Part shown: one piece after another, positions 26,175 to 34,816 of the stretch
Layout: every line of letters starts with the position of its first letter
How positions within the stretch are numbered: the stretch's first letter is position 1
NCBI RefSeq assembly: GCF_000829455.1
Contig: NZ_JXAK01000003.1
Coordinates: 124,001 to 188,000, forward strand
Direction of reading: 5' to 3'
DNA length: 64,000 bases
From: Gordoniibacillus kamchatkensis
Lineage (GTDB): Bacteria; Bacillota; Bacilli; Paenibacillales; NBRC-103111
Position numbers and translations under genes: made by a program
The notes under the pieces: model-generated
Told to the model about the DNA's origin: nothing
Database searches by the model: none
What the model saw: only the letters and a program-made list of their open reading frames with translations

Positions 26175-27050
26175 ATGAAACCAACCGTAGGGGAACGGGC
26201 ATTCGGCTACTTCAATATACTCCTGATGATCGGTCTGTGCGTCGTCACGCTCTATCCGTTCTTGTACGTTCTGTTCGCTTCGATCAGCGAAGCGACGTCA
26301 TTTCTGCAGCATAGCGGGCTGCTGTTCGGCCCTGCCGGCTTCGATCTCAGGGCGTACAAGGCGGTTTTCCAAAACCCGATGATTATAAAGGGCTACGAGA
26401 ACACGCTTCTGTACGTGACGCTAGGAACGGCAATCAACCTTGTCATGACGGCGATCGGCGCCTATGTGCTGTCCAGGCCGAACTTGTATTTCAAAAACAT
26501 CATCATGTTTTTCATCGTCGTGACGATGGTGTTTCACGGCGGTTTGATTCCGAGCTATCTGCTTGTCAACCAGCTCGGAATGATGAATACGATGTGGGCG
26601 ATTCTTATTCCCGGCGCCATCAACACGTTCAATATGATCATTATGCGGACCTCGTTCCAGAGTGTTCCGGTCAGCCTCGAAGAGTCGGCGAGAATGGACG
26701 GCGCCAGCGACTGGACGATTTTGTTCCGCATCGTGATCCCGCTGTCGATGCCCGTCATTGCCGTCATGATTTTGTGGTATGCGGTAGGCCACTGGAACTC
26801 TTACTTTAGCGCTCTCGTTTATTTGCGGAACAGCGAAAAGTACCCGCTTCAGCTCGTGCTCCGCGATATATTGATCGCCAACAGCACCGATTCGATGATG
26901 ACCGGTTCGGCCAGCGACGACAAGTATGCGATCGGAGAAACGATCAAATACGCGACGATCATCGTGTCGACGTTGCCGATCATTTGTTTGTACCCGTTCC
27001 TGCAAAAATATTTCGTCAAAGGCGTCATGATCGGGGCGATCAAAGGGTAG
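26175..27050 (+). CDS. Carbohydrate ABC transporter permease, LplC/YtcP type
   Basis: A 291-residue permease with six hydrophobic segments, partner of the LplB-type protein just upstream. EAA loop: EESARMDGASDWTILFRIVI; tail: YFVKGVMIGAIKG. The start ATG follows GAGGAG. It closely resembles the partial permease at the window start. Twelve bases separate its stop from the GTG of the GH95-like gene, so the enzyme is in the same transcript. Confidence 0.93.
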   Translation: MKPTVGERAFGYFNILLMIGLCVVTLYPFLYVLFASISEATSFLQHSGLLFGPAGFDLRAYKAVFQNPMIIKGYENTLLYVTLGTAINLVMTAIGAYVLSRPNLYFKNIIMFFIVVTMVFHGGLIPSYLLVNQLGMMNTMWAILIPGAINTFNMIIMRTSFQSVPVSLEESARMDGASDWTILFRIVIPLSMPVIAVMILWYAVGHWNSYFSALVYLRNSEKYPLQLVLRDILIANSTDSMMTGSASDDKYAIGETIKYATIIVSTLPIICLYPFLQKYFVKGVMIGAIKG

Positions 27051-27061
27051 GAGGAAGCCGT

Positions 27062-30000
27062 GTGACAACCGTTACGTTCGATAATGCGCCGAGCGGCTGG
27101 AACGAAGCTTTCCCGCTCGGCAACGGGCATTTTGGCGGCATGATTTATTACGAGGAGCGGCGGCTGACGATAGCGCTCAATCATTACGAGGTTTATTACC
27201 GCAAGCTTCATCGATACAGCAAGAAGTATATGCACGGGGAAGAACCCGACTACAGCGTTCAATACGGCCGTACGTTCGAGCAGCTCAAGCAGAGGGCGGA
27301 GGAGATGTATCGCGATCCCGGAGAGGGCCCGCTCTTTTTGTACGGCGACGCGTTATCCGCAAACAGCATGTACCGAAAATACGGCAAACCGCACGGTGGG
27401 ACATCCCATTATCCGACCGGGGAAATCCATCTGCATCCGTCGTTGGAGCTGGACGAGCCGGATTCTTACTCGCTGCAGCTCGACGTGAAGAAGGCGGCCG
27501 TGCAGCTGCGAATCGAGAAGGAAGGCAAGAAGCTTGACGCGAGCACGATCGTCGCCCAAGACAGCGATGTTGTCGTGACGGAAATCAGACAGACATCCGG
27601 TTCTTTATTACATTCGATAGCTCTGTCGATCCCGGCAAGACGATATGTGGACATGAATGTGACGTATCGCCAGCATGACGAGTCGACATTTTACTATGTG
27701 GGCTCCTTTTACCCCGATGGGGAGGACAAGGAGCGTTATCGCCCGTTTTCGTTCATCGTAATGTTGAGGCTGGTCGGAGCCAAGGGGAACGCAGAATGCT
27801 CGTCCGATTGCGCTCTCATACAGCTGCGCGATGCGGGGGAGCGCGTGACGGTGCTGACAACGGTCGTGACGGAGGAGCAGGCCGACGATCTGCTTCATGC
27901 CGCCTTGCACCGTTTGAATAAGTCCGTCACGCGAGTCGCGGACATGACGGCGAACCATCTGGATCATTGGCGAAGCTTCTGGCGGCGCTCGTCCGTTACT
28001 CTGCCCGACAAGCTGCTCGAGGATTTATGGCATATCAACCTGTACGCGATCGCCTGCTGCAGCGGCAAGGGAGGCACGATGCGCGAGCAAGCGTGCGGAC
28101 TGAACGGCTTGTGGGACATTAAGCAGCCGACCAAATGGGGCAGCATGTGGTATTGGGACGTCAACATTCAAGCCGCTTTTTGGCCGCTCTATACGGCCAA
28201 CCATCTCGAGGTGGCGGAAGCGTTCAACGACGGGCTTCTTTCCTACGCCGACAATGCCGGGAAGATGGCGAAGCAGTTTTACGGACTGGACGGCGTGGCC
28301 GGGGACTACCCGCATGCGCTGTATTTCAGCATATGGCCGTGGTGCGCGCAGTTTTTATGGGACTATTACCGGTACAGCATGGATGCGGACTTTTTGCGGG
28401 AGAAGGCGTATCCGTTGTTTCAACGGATTGCGCGTTTTTTCGAGGGGTATTTGCAATACGATGCCGGGAAAGGGCAGTATGATGTGTTTCCGGATATTTC
28501 GCCGGAGCAAGGGCCTCTCACGCGCAATTCGACGTGCACGCTGGCATCGGTCAAGTACTTGCTTCGAATTGCGGCGGAGGCGAACGAGCGGCTTGGCGAG
28601 GCTGCGGAAGACCGGCGCAAGTGGCAGGAGATCGCAGAGCGGCTCGCCCCTTATCCGGAAGCAGCTTCCGCGCGTTACGGCGAAGTGCTGCTCGATTCCG
28701 AGTGGGCGCCGGCAGACTTGCATTTGCGGCATCCGTCGCTCCTGATGCCGATCTATCCGGTTGGCGAAATCGACCGGCACAGCGAGGCACCGCTTCGGCA
28801 GCGGGCGGAGAACACGCTTCGCTATGCCGAGGAGAATACGGAATTCGGCATGTTTCAGTTCGGATGGCTGTCCTGCGCCGCCTCCCGGCTGGGCAAGGGA
28901 GATGCCGCACTCCGGCTCCTGTACGAGCAAGGCATCGACCTTTCGCTGCGTTGCAACGGATTGTTCGCGGAAGAGACGGAACGCTGGATGAATTATTGCA
29001 ACATCACGAACGAGCCGCTGTACCATCCGCACATGATGGAAGCTTCCGGCGAAATCGTTGCCGCCGTGAACGAGATGCTGCTGCAAAGCTATGGCGGCGT
29101 GATCGAGGTGTTTCCGGCGGTGCCGAAAGGGGAGACCGAGCGGGAACGGACGGTTGGCCTGTACGACCACCTTGCCGGGGAGAAGGCGCGGGCTTACGGA
29201 AAATGGAGCAATTGCGCGTTCCGGGGGCTATTGGCTGTCGGGGGGTTCGAAGTCAGTGCGAAGATGCAAGACGGCCGTACGGCCTGGATTGGAATACGAA
29301 GCTTAGCAGGCGGTGAAGTTGTGCTGCGCAACCCGTTCGCCGCAGAGGTGGATGCAGCCGTCGTGCGCCTGGATGGGGCGTTGCGGACAGCGGTGGAGCA
29401 TGTCCGTAGAGACGGATGTCTCTGCTTTGATACGGTGCGGGGCGGCGAGTACATCGTTTATTCGCGAGCAGATGCTATGCCGCCCGAGTGGCTGCCGACG
29501 GGTGCGGATGCGAAAGAAGGCGCTGCAAGCGGTACGTGCGGCCCTCGCGTTCACGAGGCGCACACGCGCCGGAGAGTGTTTCTCGGCAAAGACCGGGACA
29601 CCGACCATTTCCGGCTGCTCGATCATTTTACATTCGACTATTATGCCGGCAACAGCCGGGAGTCGAGGCTTGCCGCCTATCGGCTCGATTTCGGGGTTAA
29701 GCCGGAGCTGCTGGTTAAAGATTACAACTTGGCATTACCCCGCCAAATTCATGTGGAGGGTGTGCTCGGCCAGGCGTTTCGCAAAATATCGCCGGAATCC
29801 GTCTTTACGCCTTTTGGCGGAATCGGTTGGGACAGCGCGGACAAGATAACGGCAATGGATCGCGGGGGGCCGGACTTGCTTCGCCGGGATTTCGTCGGCG
29901 GAACGGACGATGCGGCCTTTATCGTCGAGTTGCCGAAGGGAAGGTACGACCTGCTGATCGTATCCGGGGACAGCGCCGCACCGTCTTGCACGATGCTTGA

Positions 30001-30103
30001 AATCCCGGGACAGCCGCTTTGGAAAACGGAGAAAGCGCTGAAAGCGGGCGAATATGCGACGGATATCATACCGCTCACACGCAGAAAAAGGACGGCTACG
30101 TAA
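27062..30103 (+). CDS. GH95-like glycoside hydrolase (cytoplasmic, divergent catalytic site)
   Basis: A 1013-residue protein without signal peptide. The N-terminal WNEAFPLGNGHFGGMIYYEE resembles the GH95 (alpha-L-fucosidase/galactosidase) N-terminal domain, the middle has the (alpha/alpha)6 barrel pattern (NGLWDIKQPTKWGSMWYWDV, NIQAAFWPLYTANHLE) and the C-terminal part NEMLLQSYGGVIEVFPAVP matches the family. From memory of the Bifidobacterium enzyme, the catalytic Asn-x-Asn is Asp366-Val-Asn368 here, and the DGNFG aspartate position is Glu660. Specificity may therefore differ. The longer frame opens at 26984, but GTG 27062 follows GGAGGA by 6 bases and removes overlap with the permease gene. 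It probably trims imported oligosaccharides. An extra ~200 C-terminal residues look like a beta-domain. Confidence 0.75.
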   Translation: MTTVTFDNAPSGWNEAFPLGNGHFGGMIYYEERRLTIALNHYEVYYRKLHRYSKKYMHGEEPDYSVQYGRTFEQLKQRAEEMYRDPGEGPLFLYGDALSANSMYRKYGKPHGGTSHYPTGEIHLHPSLELDEPDSYSLQLDVKKAAVQLRIEKEGKKLDASTIVAQDSDVVVTEIRQTSGSLLHSIALSIPARRYVDMNVTYRQHDESTFYYVGSFYPDGEDKERYRPFSFIVMLRLVGAKGNAECSSDCALIQLRDAGERVTVLTTVVTEEQADDLLHAALHRLNKSVTRVADMTANHLDHWRSFWRRSSVTLPDKLLEDLWHINLYAIACCSGKGGTMREQACGLNGLWDIKQPTKWGSMWYWDVNIQAAFWPLYTANHLEVAEAFNDGLLSYADNAGKMAKQFYGLDGVAGDYPHALYFSIWPWCAQFLWDYYRYSMDADFLREKAYPLFQRIARFFEGYLQYDAGKGQYDVFPDISPEQGPLTRNSTCTLASVKYLLRIAAEANERLGEAAEDRRKWQEIAERLAPYPEAASARYGEVLLDSEWAPADLHLRHPSLLMPIYPVGEIDRHSEAPLRQRAENTLRYAEENTEFGMFQFGWLSCAASRLGKGDAALRLLYEQGIDLSLRCNGLFAEETERWMNYCNITNEPLYHPHMMEASGEIVAAVNEMLLQSYGGVIEVFPAVPKGETERERTVGLYDHLAGEKARAYGKWSNCAFRGLLAVGGFEVSAKMQDGRTAWIGIRSLAGGEVVLRNPFAAEVDAAVVRLDGALRTAVEHVRRDGCLCFDTVRGGEYIVYSRADAMPPEWLPTGADAKEGAASGTCGPRVHEAHTRRRVFLGKDRDTDHFRLLDHFTFDYYAGNSRESRLAAYRLDFGVKPELLVKDYNLALPRQIHVEGVLGQAFRKISPESVFTPFGGIGWDSADKITAMDRGGPDLLRRDFVGGTDDAAFIVELPKGRYDLLIVSGDSAAPSCTMLEIPGQPLWKTEKALKAGEYATDIIPLTRRKRTAT

Positions 30104-30439
30104 CCATGCGGTTCCGCTCGTGTGCTGGTTTGCCATGGAGGGTGAACGTACTCATTATCAACAAGAACTACACGTACTTGTAATTTGCAGCGCTGAAAGG
30201 GGGTGATTCGTGTACTGTAAGAAGTCGGGGCAAGCGTTCTATATTTTCGAAAAAGGGGTGAAAAGCAAGAGATCCGGCTAAAAATCGAAATGCATTCCGG
30301 ATTTTGCCGGGCGGGGATGAACAGAAGCTTTTGATAAAGGAGGCGTTGCGGTGCTGCCTGGGAGAACTCGTATTTCCGCCGGGGGATTGGAAAGAACGAC
30401 CAAATGGCCTTCAACAAATACGATACGAGGAGGTAAAGT
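30104..30439 (+). other. Gene-free interval with possible leader peptide
   Basis: 336 bp between the GH95-like gene and the large secreted protein gene. No terminator hairpin with T-run is clear. AAAGGGGGTG precedes GTG 30210, opening a 23-codon frame to 30281 (starts MYCKKSGQAF), and AAAGGAGG precedes GTG 30351, opening 36 codons that overlap the next start. Either could be a leader peptide or chance. The true gene start at 30440 has GAGGAGG 9 bases upstream. Confidence 0.35.
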
Positions 30440-33400
30440 ATGCGCGTTAACAAGAAAGTGAAATTGGCGGCTCGAATTGTTGTTCCGGCATTCCTGACGG
30501 TTCAGCTATTGGGAGGGCTGCAGACTGCCTATGCAGGGACGGAGAAATTCCCGACTTATGCGCAACACGCGGTCCCAAGCCTCACATCCGGCACTGCTGA
30601 TATTGCCGGCTCTGCGTTCGTCGACAAGGACGGCGATTTTCATTGGATGTATTCCGTATCCAACTACGAACAGTCGGATAGCGGCGGCTCCTGGATCAAA
30701 TACAACACCAATACGGACTTAGGCGCGTTAAATACGAACTGGGGCACTGCAACAACCTATAATTCTTACTGGAACAGGCCGGGAACTATCAATTACAAGA
30801 TCGACGAAACCTACGGCATTCCGACTCTTTACCAGGATGACCACAACGACGGTATCGGCGTCTGGATTGACCCGGATACGGGATACTGGTATGCACTGAC
30901 GAACGACGAGTATCAATTTAATCCGTTTGCAACAGGCACCCCGACGAACAATCAGAGAATTGCCACAGGTCTTCATAACAACCGCGTTCTGGCCACCTAC
31001 TCGACGGATAAAGGGGTAACCTGGAAGTTGATCGGGCAGGTGGCCACTTCACCGTGGAACGACAGCAATGAAGCAGCTACCGCAACCAACTTCCCGGGCT
31101 CGACCTGGTCATACGGAGTTGCCGGCACCAGATTTTTCGTTGACAATGTTAACGGTTACTTCTATGTGTTGTACAACAATCACATCAATTGGAAGCCGGG
31201 TTTCAGCAACGTACTCACGTGGTTCAGCCTCGCCCGCTCTCCGATCAGCGCCAAGATGGCCGAAGGTTCATGGGATGTTTGGTATAACGGGACATGGACC
31301 AGATCCGCGCTTAAAGGTTATGCAGGATGGATAGGCAGTCCTATGGGGGCTGGGAGCGATCATAATCTGACGGTTAACTATACGCCGGCAACGGACAGCC
31401 TTACGTTAACAGGGACAGGAATGGACGGCTCATCCCTGAACATCAGCTACACGAAAATTCCGAGCAGCGGAGATTTTACCTTCCAAGATACCGCAGGCAG
31501 CACGTATACGGCGAACACGGTGGGCGGTACGATCATCAACTCTAGCGGCACCAGCATTCCGTCCGTCTCTTACTCCGATCCTGCTCTGGATGCAACTGTA
31601 ACCGTTTACATTGAGAGCGGCAAAATAACGATCAAACAAGAAAACAATTCAACCGGCTACATTGCAACAGTAAAACCCGCTACGGGCAACCCGGTATTTA
31701 AAGATACGGCGAGCCAGAGGCTGTTTGTTCCGGTCAATACTCAATACGAAAATGCCTTTTCCTATAACGTATATAGCGGCAAGTACCGCTCCGTCGGCTA
31801 TGACGGATACGTGTACGAGACAGATGATTTAGGCGCTCCGGACAGTTTCAAAATCGTAGGCAAGCTACCGGCTGCCGTAGGCAGTTATTTGTCCCAGATC
31901 GACACCGGCAGTCTTACCAATCAGCAAGTCAGCGGCTATTCGTTCAGGACGATCTCCGATTTATCCGGTAAACAAATCAATTATTCTACGGCTGATCCTG
32001 GTCCCGGGCAAACTTACTACTCCGCTTACAATCCGCCAAAAGACGCCAATGGAACCGCAATTTCGCCGTCTGTAACCTATACTGTTTCCATAGGCGGGAA
32101 TGCGCTCAAGGATGGCACGGCTGATCAGTGGCAGTTTATTCCCGTTCCCGATGAATTTGATTCGTCAAAAAATAGCGGTTTCTACAGACTGCAGAATGTA
32201 GCTACAGGACACTATCTGAAGGTATCCGGTACAACGGCTGCAGCAACGCGGGCTATGGGAGCAAGCGTTAGCTTTGGTGCAGCAGACGCGGATGCGAATC
32301 CAAGCGGAAACGGCGGAAATGGCGCTGCAGCAGGCAGTGACCAATGGTACCTTTTGCCTGTCGGAAATGCAACCCCGGCCTACCTCACTCCTTCATCTCC
32401 TTCATCTACGATTTCAGCAGCGACAAATACAAGTGTAAGCGGGATAACCAAATATAGGCTGGTCAACAGAACAAGCGCTCTTGGAGTTGAGTTTGCCTCG
32501 GGTCAAGCAACCATACAGAGTATGAAATTCGGCGCCAACAATCCTCAGGTCATGACCATCACCCCTGCAGCACCGAATCCAAACATACCGTCTGCACCAA
32601 CCGGTTTGAGCGCGACAGCGGCAAGCGGGTCGCAGATCAATGTCAGCTGGAATGGCTCTACGGGAGCTACAGGTTATGACCTTTTGGTAGATGGTGTGGT
32701 GGTAAGTAACGCAAGCAGTCCTTTTGCGCATACAGGGCTAGCGGCAAGCTCGACCCACACCTACCAGGTAAGGGCAAAGAATAGCGCGGGCTCAAGCATA
32801 TGGAGTTTGCCGGTAAGTATGACTACCCAATCAGGTATTGTCTCGCAAGGCAAGCCAGCTACGGCAAGCTCGGTACAAACTGGAAATGCGGTAAGCAATG
32901 CAAATGACGGGAATACGACCTCTACCAGATGGGCGGCAGTCACCAATACATACCCGCAGTGGTGGAAGGTTGACCTCGGCAGCAGCATGTATATTTCGAA
33001 GCTGGAAAGCTACTGGTACAACAGCACGACCTATCCAAGGTACTACAAGTACAAAATTGAAGGCAGCAATGACGATGTGACCTATACGACGATACTTGAC
33101 AGGACGGACAATACGACGCAAGGCTTGACAACAGATACTTTTAATGCAGTTTACAGGTATGTCAGGGTTACCGTAACGGGCTCCAGCTACAGTGGCGGTA
33201 GTGCTTCCAGTTATGAATTCAATGTGTATGGAGATCCAAACCAGACGGGACAGCTTCTATCGCAAGGGAAGACGTCTGCAGCAAGCTCGGTACAAACAGG
33301 AAATGAAGTGAGCAACGCCAATGACGGGAATACGACCTCTACCAGATGGGCGGCAGTGACCAACACGTACCCGCAGTGGTGGAAGGTTGACCTGGGCAGC

Positions 33401-34684
33401 AGCATGAATATTACGAAGCTCGAAAGCTACTGGTACAACAGCACGACCTATCCAAGGTACTACAAGTACATAATAGAAGGCAGCAATGACGATGTGACCT
33501 ATACGACGATACTTGACAGGACGGGCAATACGACGCAAGGCTTGACAAAGGATACTTTTAACGCAACGTACAGATATGTCAGGGTTACCGTAACGGGCTC
33601 CAGCTATAGTGGCGGAAGTGCTTCCAGCTATGAATTCAAGGTATATGGAGATCCAAACCAGACAGTTAAGCCGGTGGCGGTCGGCTCGGAGCTGACCACT
33701 CCGCAAGACACAGCAGTGAGCGGGACTCTGAGCGCAAGCGATGCAAAAGGAGCTCCGCTCGTGTACAGCATCGTAACGAACGGCGCGAAAGGGACGGCGG
33801 CCATTGCGAATATTGCCACCGGTGCTTTTACTTATACGCCGAACCCCGGTGTGACCGGCACCGATACGTTCACGTTCATGGCGAGCAACGGCTTTGCCGA
33901 TTCGGATGCCGCCACGGTAACCGTGCATATTCGCGACACGATCCCGCCGGTGACGGCGGATGACGCGAAGAGCGAATGGCAAAATACCGCGCAGACGGTT
34001 CATCTGACGGCAACGGATGCCGGAAGCGGAGTTGCTCACACATACTACAGCCTGGACGGCAGCCCGTTCTCGGAAGGAACCGCGGTGACCGTCAGCAGCG
34101 AGGGTGCGCACGAGCTTAAGTACTATAGCGTCGATAACGAGGGCAACGAGGAGACAGCGAAATCGGCGGCGGTCAAAATCGATATGACCGGTCCGTCGAT
34201 AACGCCGACCGTTACGATGGCCGTTTACCAAACGGATGCGGCAACGATCGCGTTCGACGTCCAAGACGGCTTGAGCGGCGTTGCGGGCATGTCGTTCGAA
34301 TTGGACGGCAAATCGGTCCCATACCCGATAACGCTCGAGCCGCTTAAGCTGAGCGTCGGCCCCCATACGATTCGGGCGACCGCATCGGATCGTGCGGGCA
34401 ACGTAACGACACGCGATTTTACGTTGAACGTGATGATGGACATCGGCCATCTGCCGCAGCTCATGCAAGCTGGAGCGGATAAAGGCTGGATTTCGGATGG
34501 CGGCATACTGAACAGCCTTATGGCTAAAGCAAATCATCTCGGGCAAAAGCACGCCGACATCAGGAACGGGTTGAAAGCTTTGGAAAATGAAGTGCAGGCA
34601 CAAGCCGGCAAACACATACAGGCCTCGTTCGCGAATGTGCTTCTGAGCGATATTGCGTATTTGAAGCAGCTTGATTTGCCATAA
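30440..34684 (+). CDS. Large secreted multidomain protein, N-terminal domain unrecognised, FIMAH C-terminus
   Basis: 1414 residues, exported (signal peptide ending AYA at 30-32). Residues ~40-490 form a beta-rich, aromatic, probably beta-propeller domain (GDFHWMYSVSNYEQSDSGGS, GYDGYVYETDDL) that I cannot assign to a family; it could be a glycosidase or lyase. Residues ~550-690 resemble a ricin-type lectin (FYRLQNVATGHYLKVSG). Then come an FN3 domain (~713-797), two almost identical F5/8 type C (CBM32-like) domains (~800-1075), a cadherin/Ig-like domain (~1078-1168), OmpL47-like and Ig-like domains (~1170-1333) and a FIMAH domain (~1335-1414). The same C-terminal module ends the PL8 protein. 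No SLH or LPXTG anchor. The context is the GH101/PL8 glycan locus. Confidence 0.75.
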   Translation: MRVNKKVKLAARIVVPAFLTVQLLGGLQTAYAGTEKFPTYAQHAVPSLTSGTADIAGSAFVDKDGDFHWMYSVSNYEQSDSGGSWIKYNTNTDLGALNTNWGTATTYNSYWNRPGTINYKIDETYGIPTLYQDDHNDGIGVWIDPDTGYWYALTNDEYQFNPFATGTPTNNQRIATGLHNNRVLATYSTDKGVTWKLIGQVATSPWNDSNEAATATNFPGSTWSYGVAGTRFFVDNVNGYFYVLYNNHINWKPGFSNVLTWFSLARSPISAKMAEGSWDVWYNGTWTRSALKGYAGWIGSPMGAGSDHNLTVNYTPATDSLTLTGTGMDGSSLNISYTKIPSSGDFTFQDTAGSTYTANTVGGTIINSSGTSIPSVSYSDPALDATVTVYIESGKITIKQENNSTGYIATVKPATGNPVFKDTASQRLFVPVNTQYENAFSYNVYSGKYRSVGYDGYVYETDDLGAPDSFKIVGKLPAAVGSYLSQIDTGSLTNQQVSGYSFRTISDLSGKQINYSTADPGPGQTYYSAYNPPKDANGTAISPSVTYTVSIGGNALKDGTADQWQFIPVPDEFDSSKNSGFYRLQNVATGHYLKVSGTTAAATRAMGASVSFGAADADANPSGNGGNGAAAGSDQWYLLPVGNATPAYLTPSSPSSTISAATNTSVSGITKYRLVNRTSALGVEFASGQATIQSMKFGANNPQVMTITPAAPNPNIPSAPTGLSATAASGSQINVSWNGSTGATGYDLLVDGVVVSNASSPFAHTGLAASSTHTYQVRAKNSAGSSIWSLPVSMTTQSGIVSQGKPATASSVQTGNAVSNANDGNTTSTRWAAVTNTYPQWWKVDLGSSMYISKLESYWYNSTTYPRYYKYKIEGSNDDVTYTTILDRTDNTTQGLTTDTFNAVYRYVRVTVTGSSYSGGSASSYEFNVYGDPNQTGQLLSQGKTSAASSVQTGNEVSNANDGNTTSTRWAAVTNTYPQWWKVDLGSSMNITKLESYWYNSTTYPRYYKYIIEGSNDDVTYTTILDRTGNTTQGLTKDTFNATYRYVRVTVTGSSYSGGSASSYEFKVYGDPNQTVKPVAVGSELTTPQDTAVSGTLSASDAKGAPLVYSIVTNGAKGTAAIANIATGAFTYTPNPGVTGTDTFTFMASNGFADSDAATVTVHIRDTIPPVTADDAKSEWQNTAQTVHLTATDAGSGVAHTYYSLDGSPFSEGTAVTVSSEGAHELKYYSVDNEGNEETAKSAAVKIDMTGPSITPTVTMAVYQTDAATIAFDVQDGLSGVAGMSFELDGKSVPYPITLEPLKLSVGPHTIRATASDRAGNVTTRDFTLNVMMDIGHLPQLMQAGADKGWISDGGILNSLMAKANHLGQKHADIRNGLKALENEVQAQAGKHIQASFANVLLSDIAYLKQLDLP
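32841..33674 (+). repeat. Tandem 417-bp duplication encoding two F5/8 type C domains
   Basis: 32841-33257 and 33258-33674 are direct repeats offset by exactly 417 bp (139 codons) and nearly identical over long stretches (for example the blocks starting CGGTACAAAC at 32871 and 33288). The encoded domains differ at only a handful of residues, so the duplication is recent or homogenised by gene conversion. Confidence 0.9.
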
Positions 34685-34816
34685 CCGGCGAAGCGCGAGA
34701 AGAGCGGGAAAGAATGCCGTCGCATGCGGAGGCGGAAGCGAAGGAAGCCTGACGCCGGCGCCGGCATTCGAGCCCGCAAACTTGCGTAAACACCGAAAAA
34801 AAGGAGATGAAAAGCA

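Noticed and set aside
32841-33674. Repeats considered as a CRISPR array
   Set aside because: Only two 417-bp units, in frame and coding for F5/8 type C domains.
33257-34615. 452-codon minus-strand open frame in the 1414-residue protein gene
   Set aside because: Antisense to well-defined Ig and FIMAH domains; no start signals and no family pattern.
30440-34684. Large secreted protein considered as a sialidase
   Set aside because: No clear Asp-box repeats (SxDxGxTW) beyond one STDKGVTW-like segment and no RIP motif; the family cannot be fixed.
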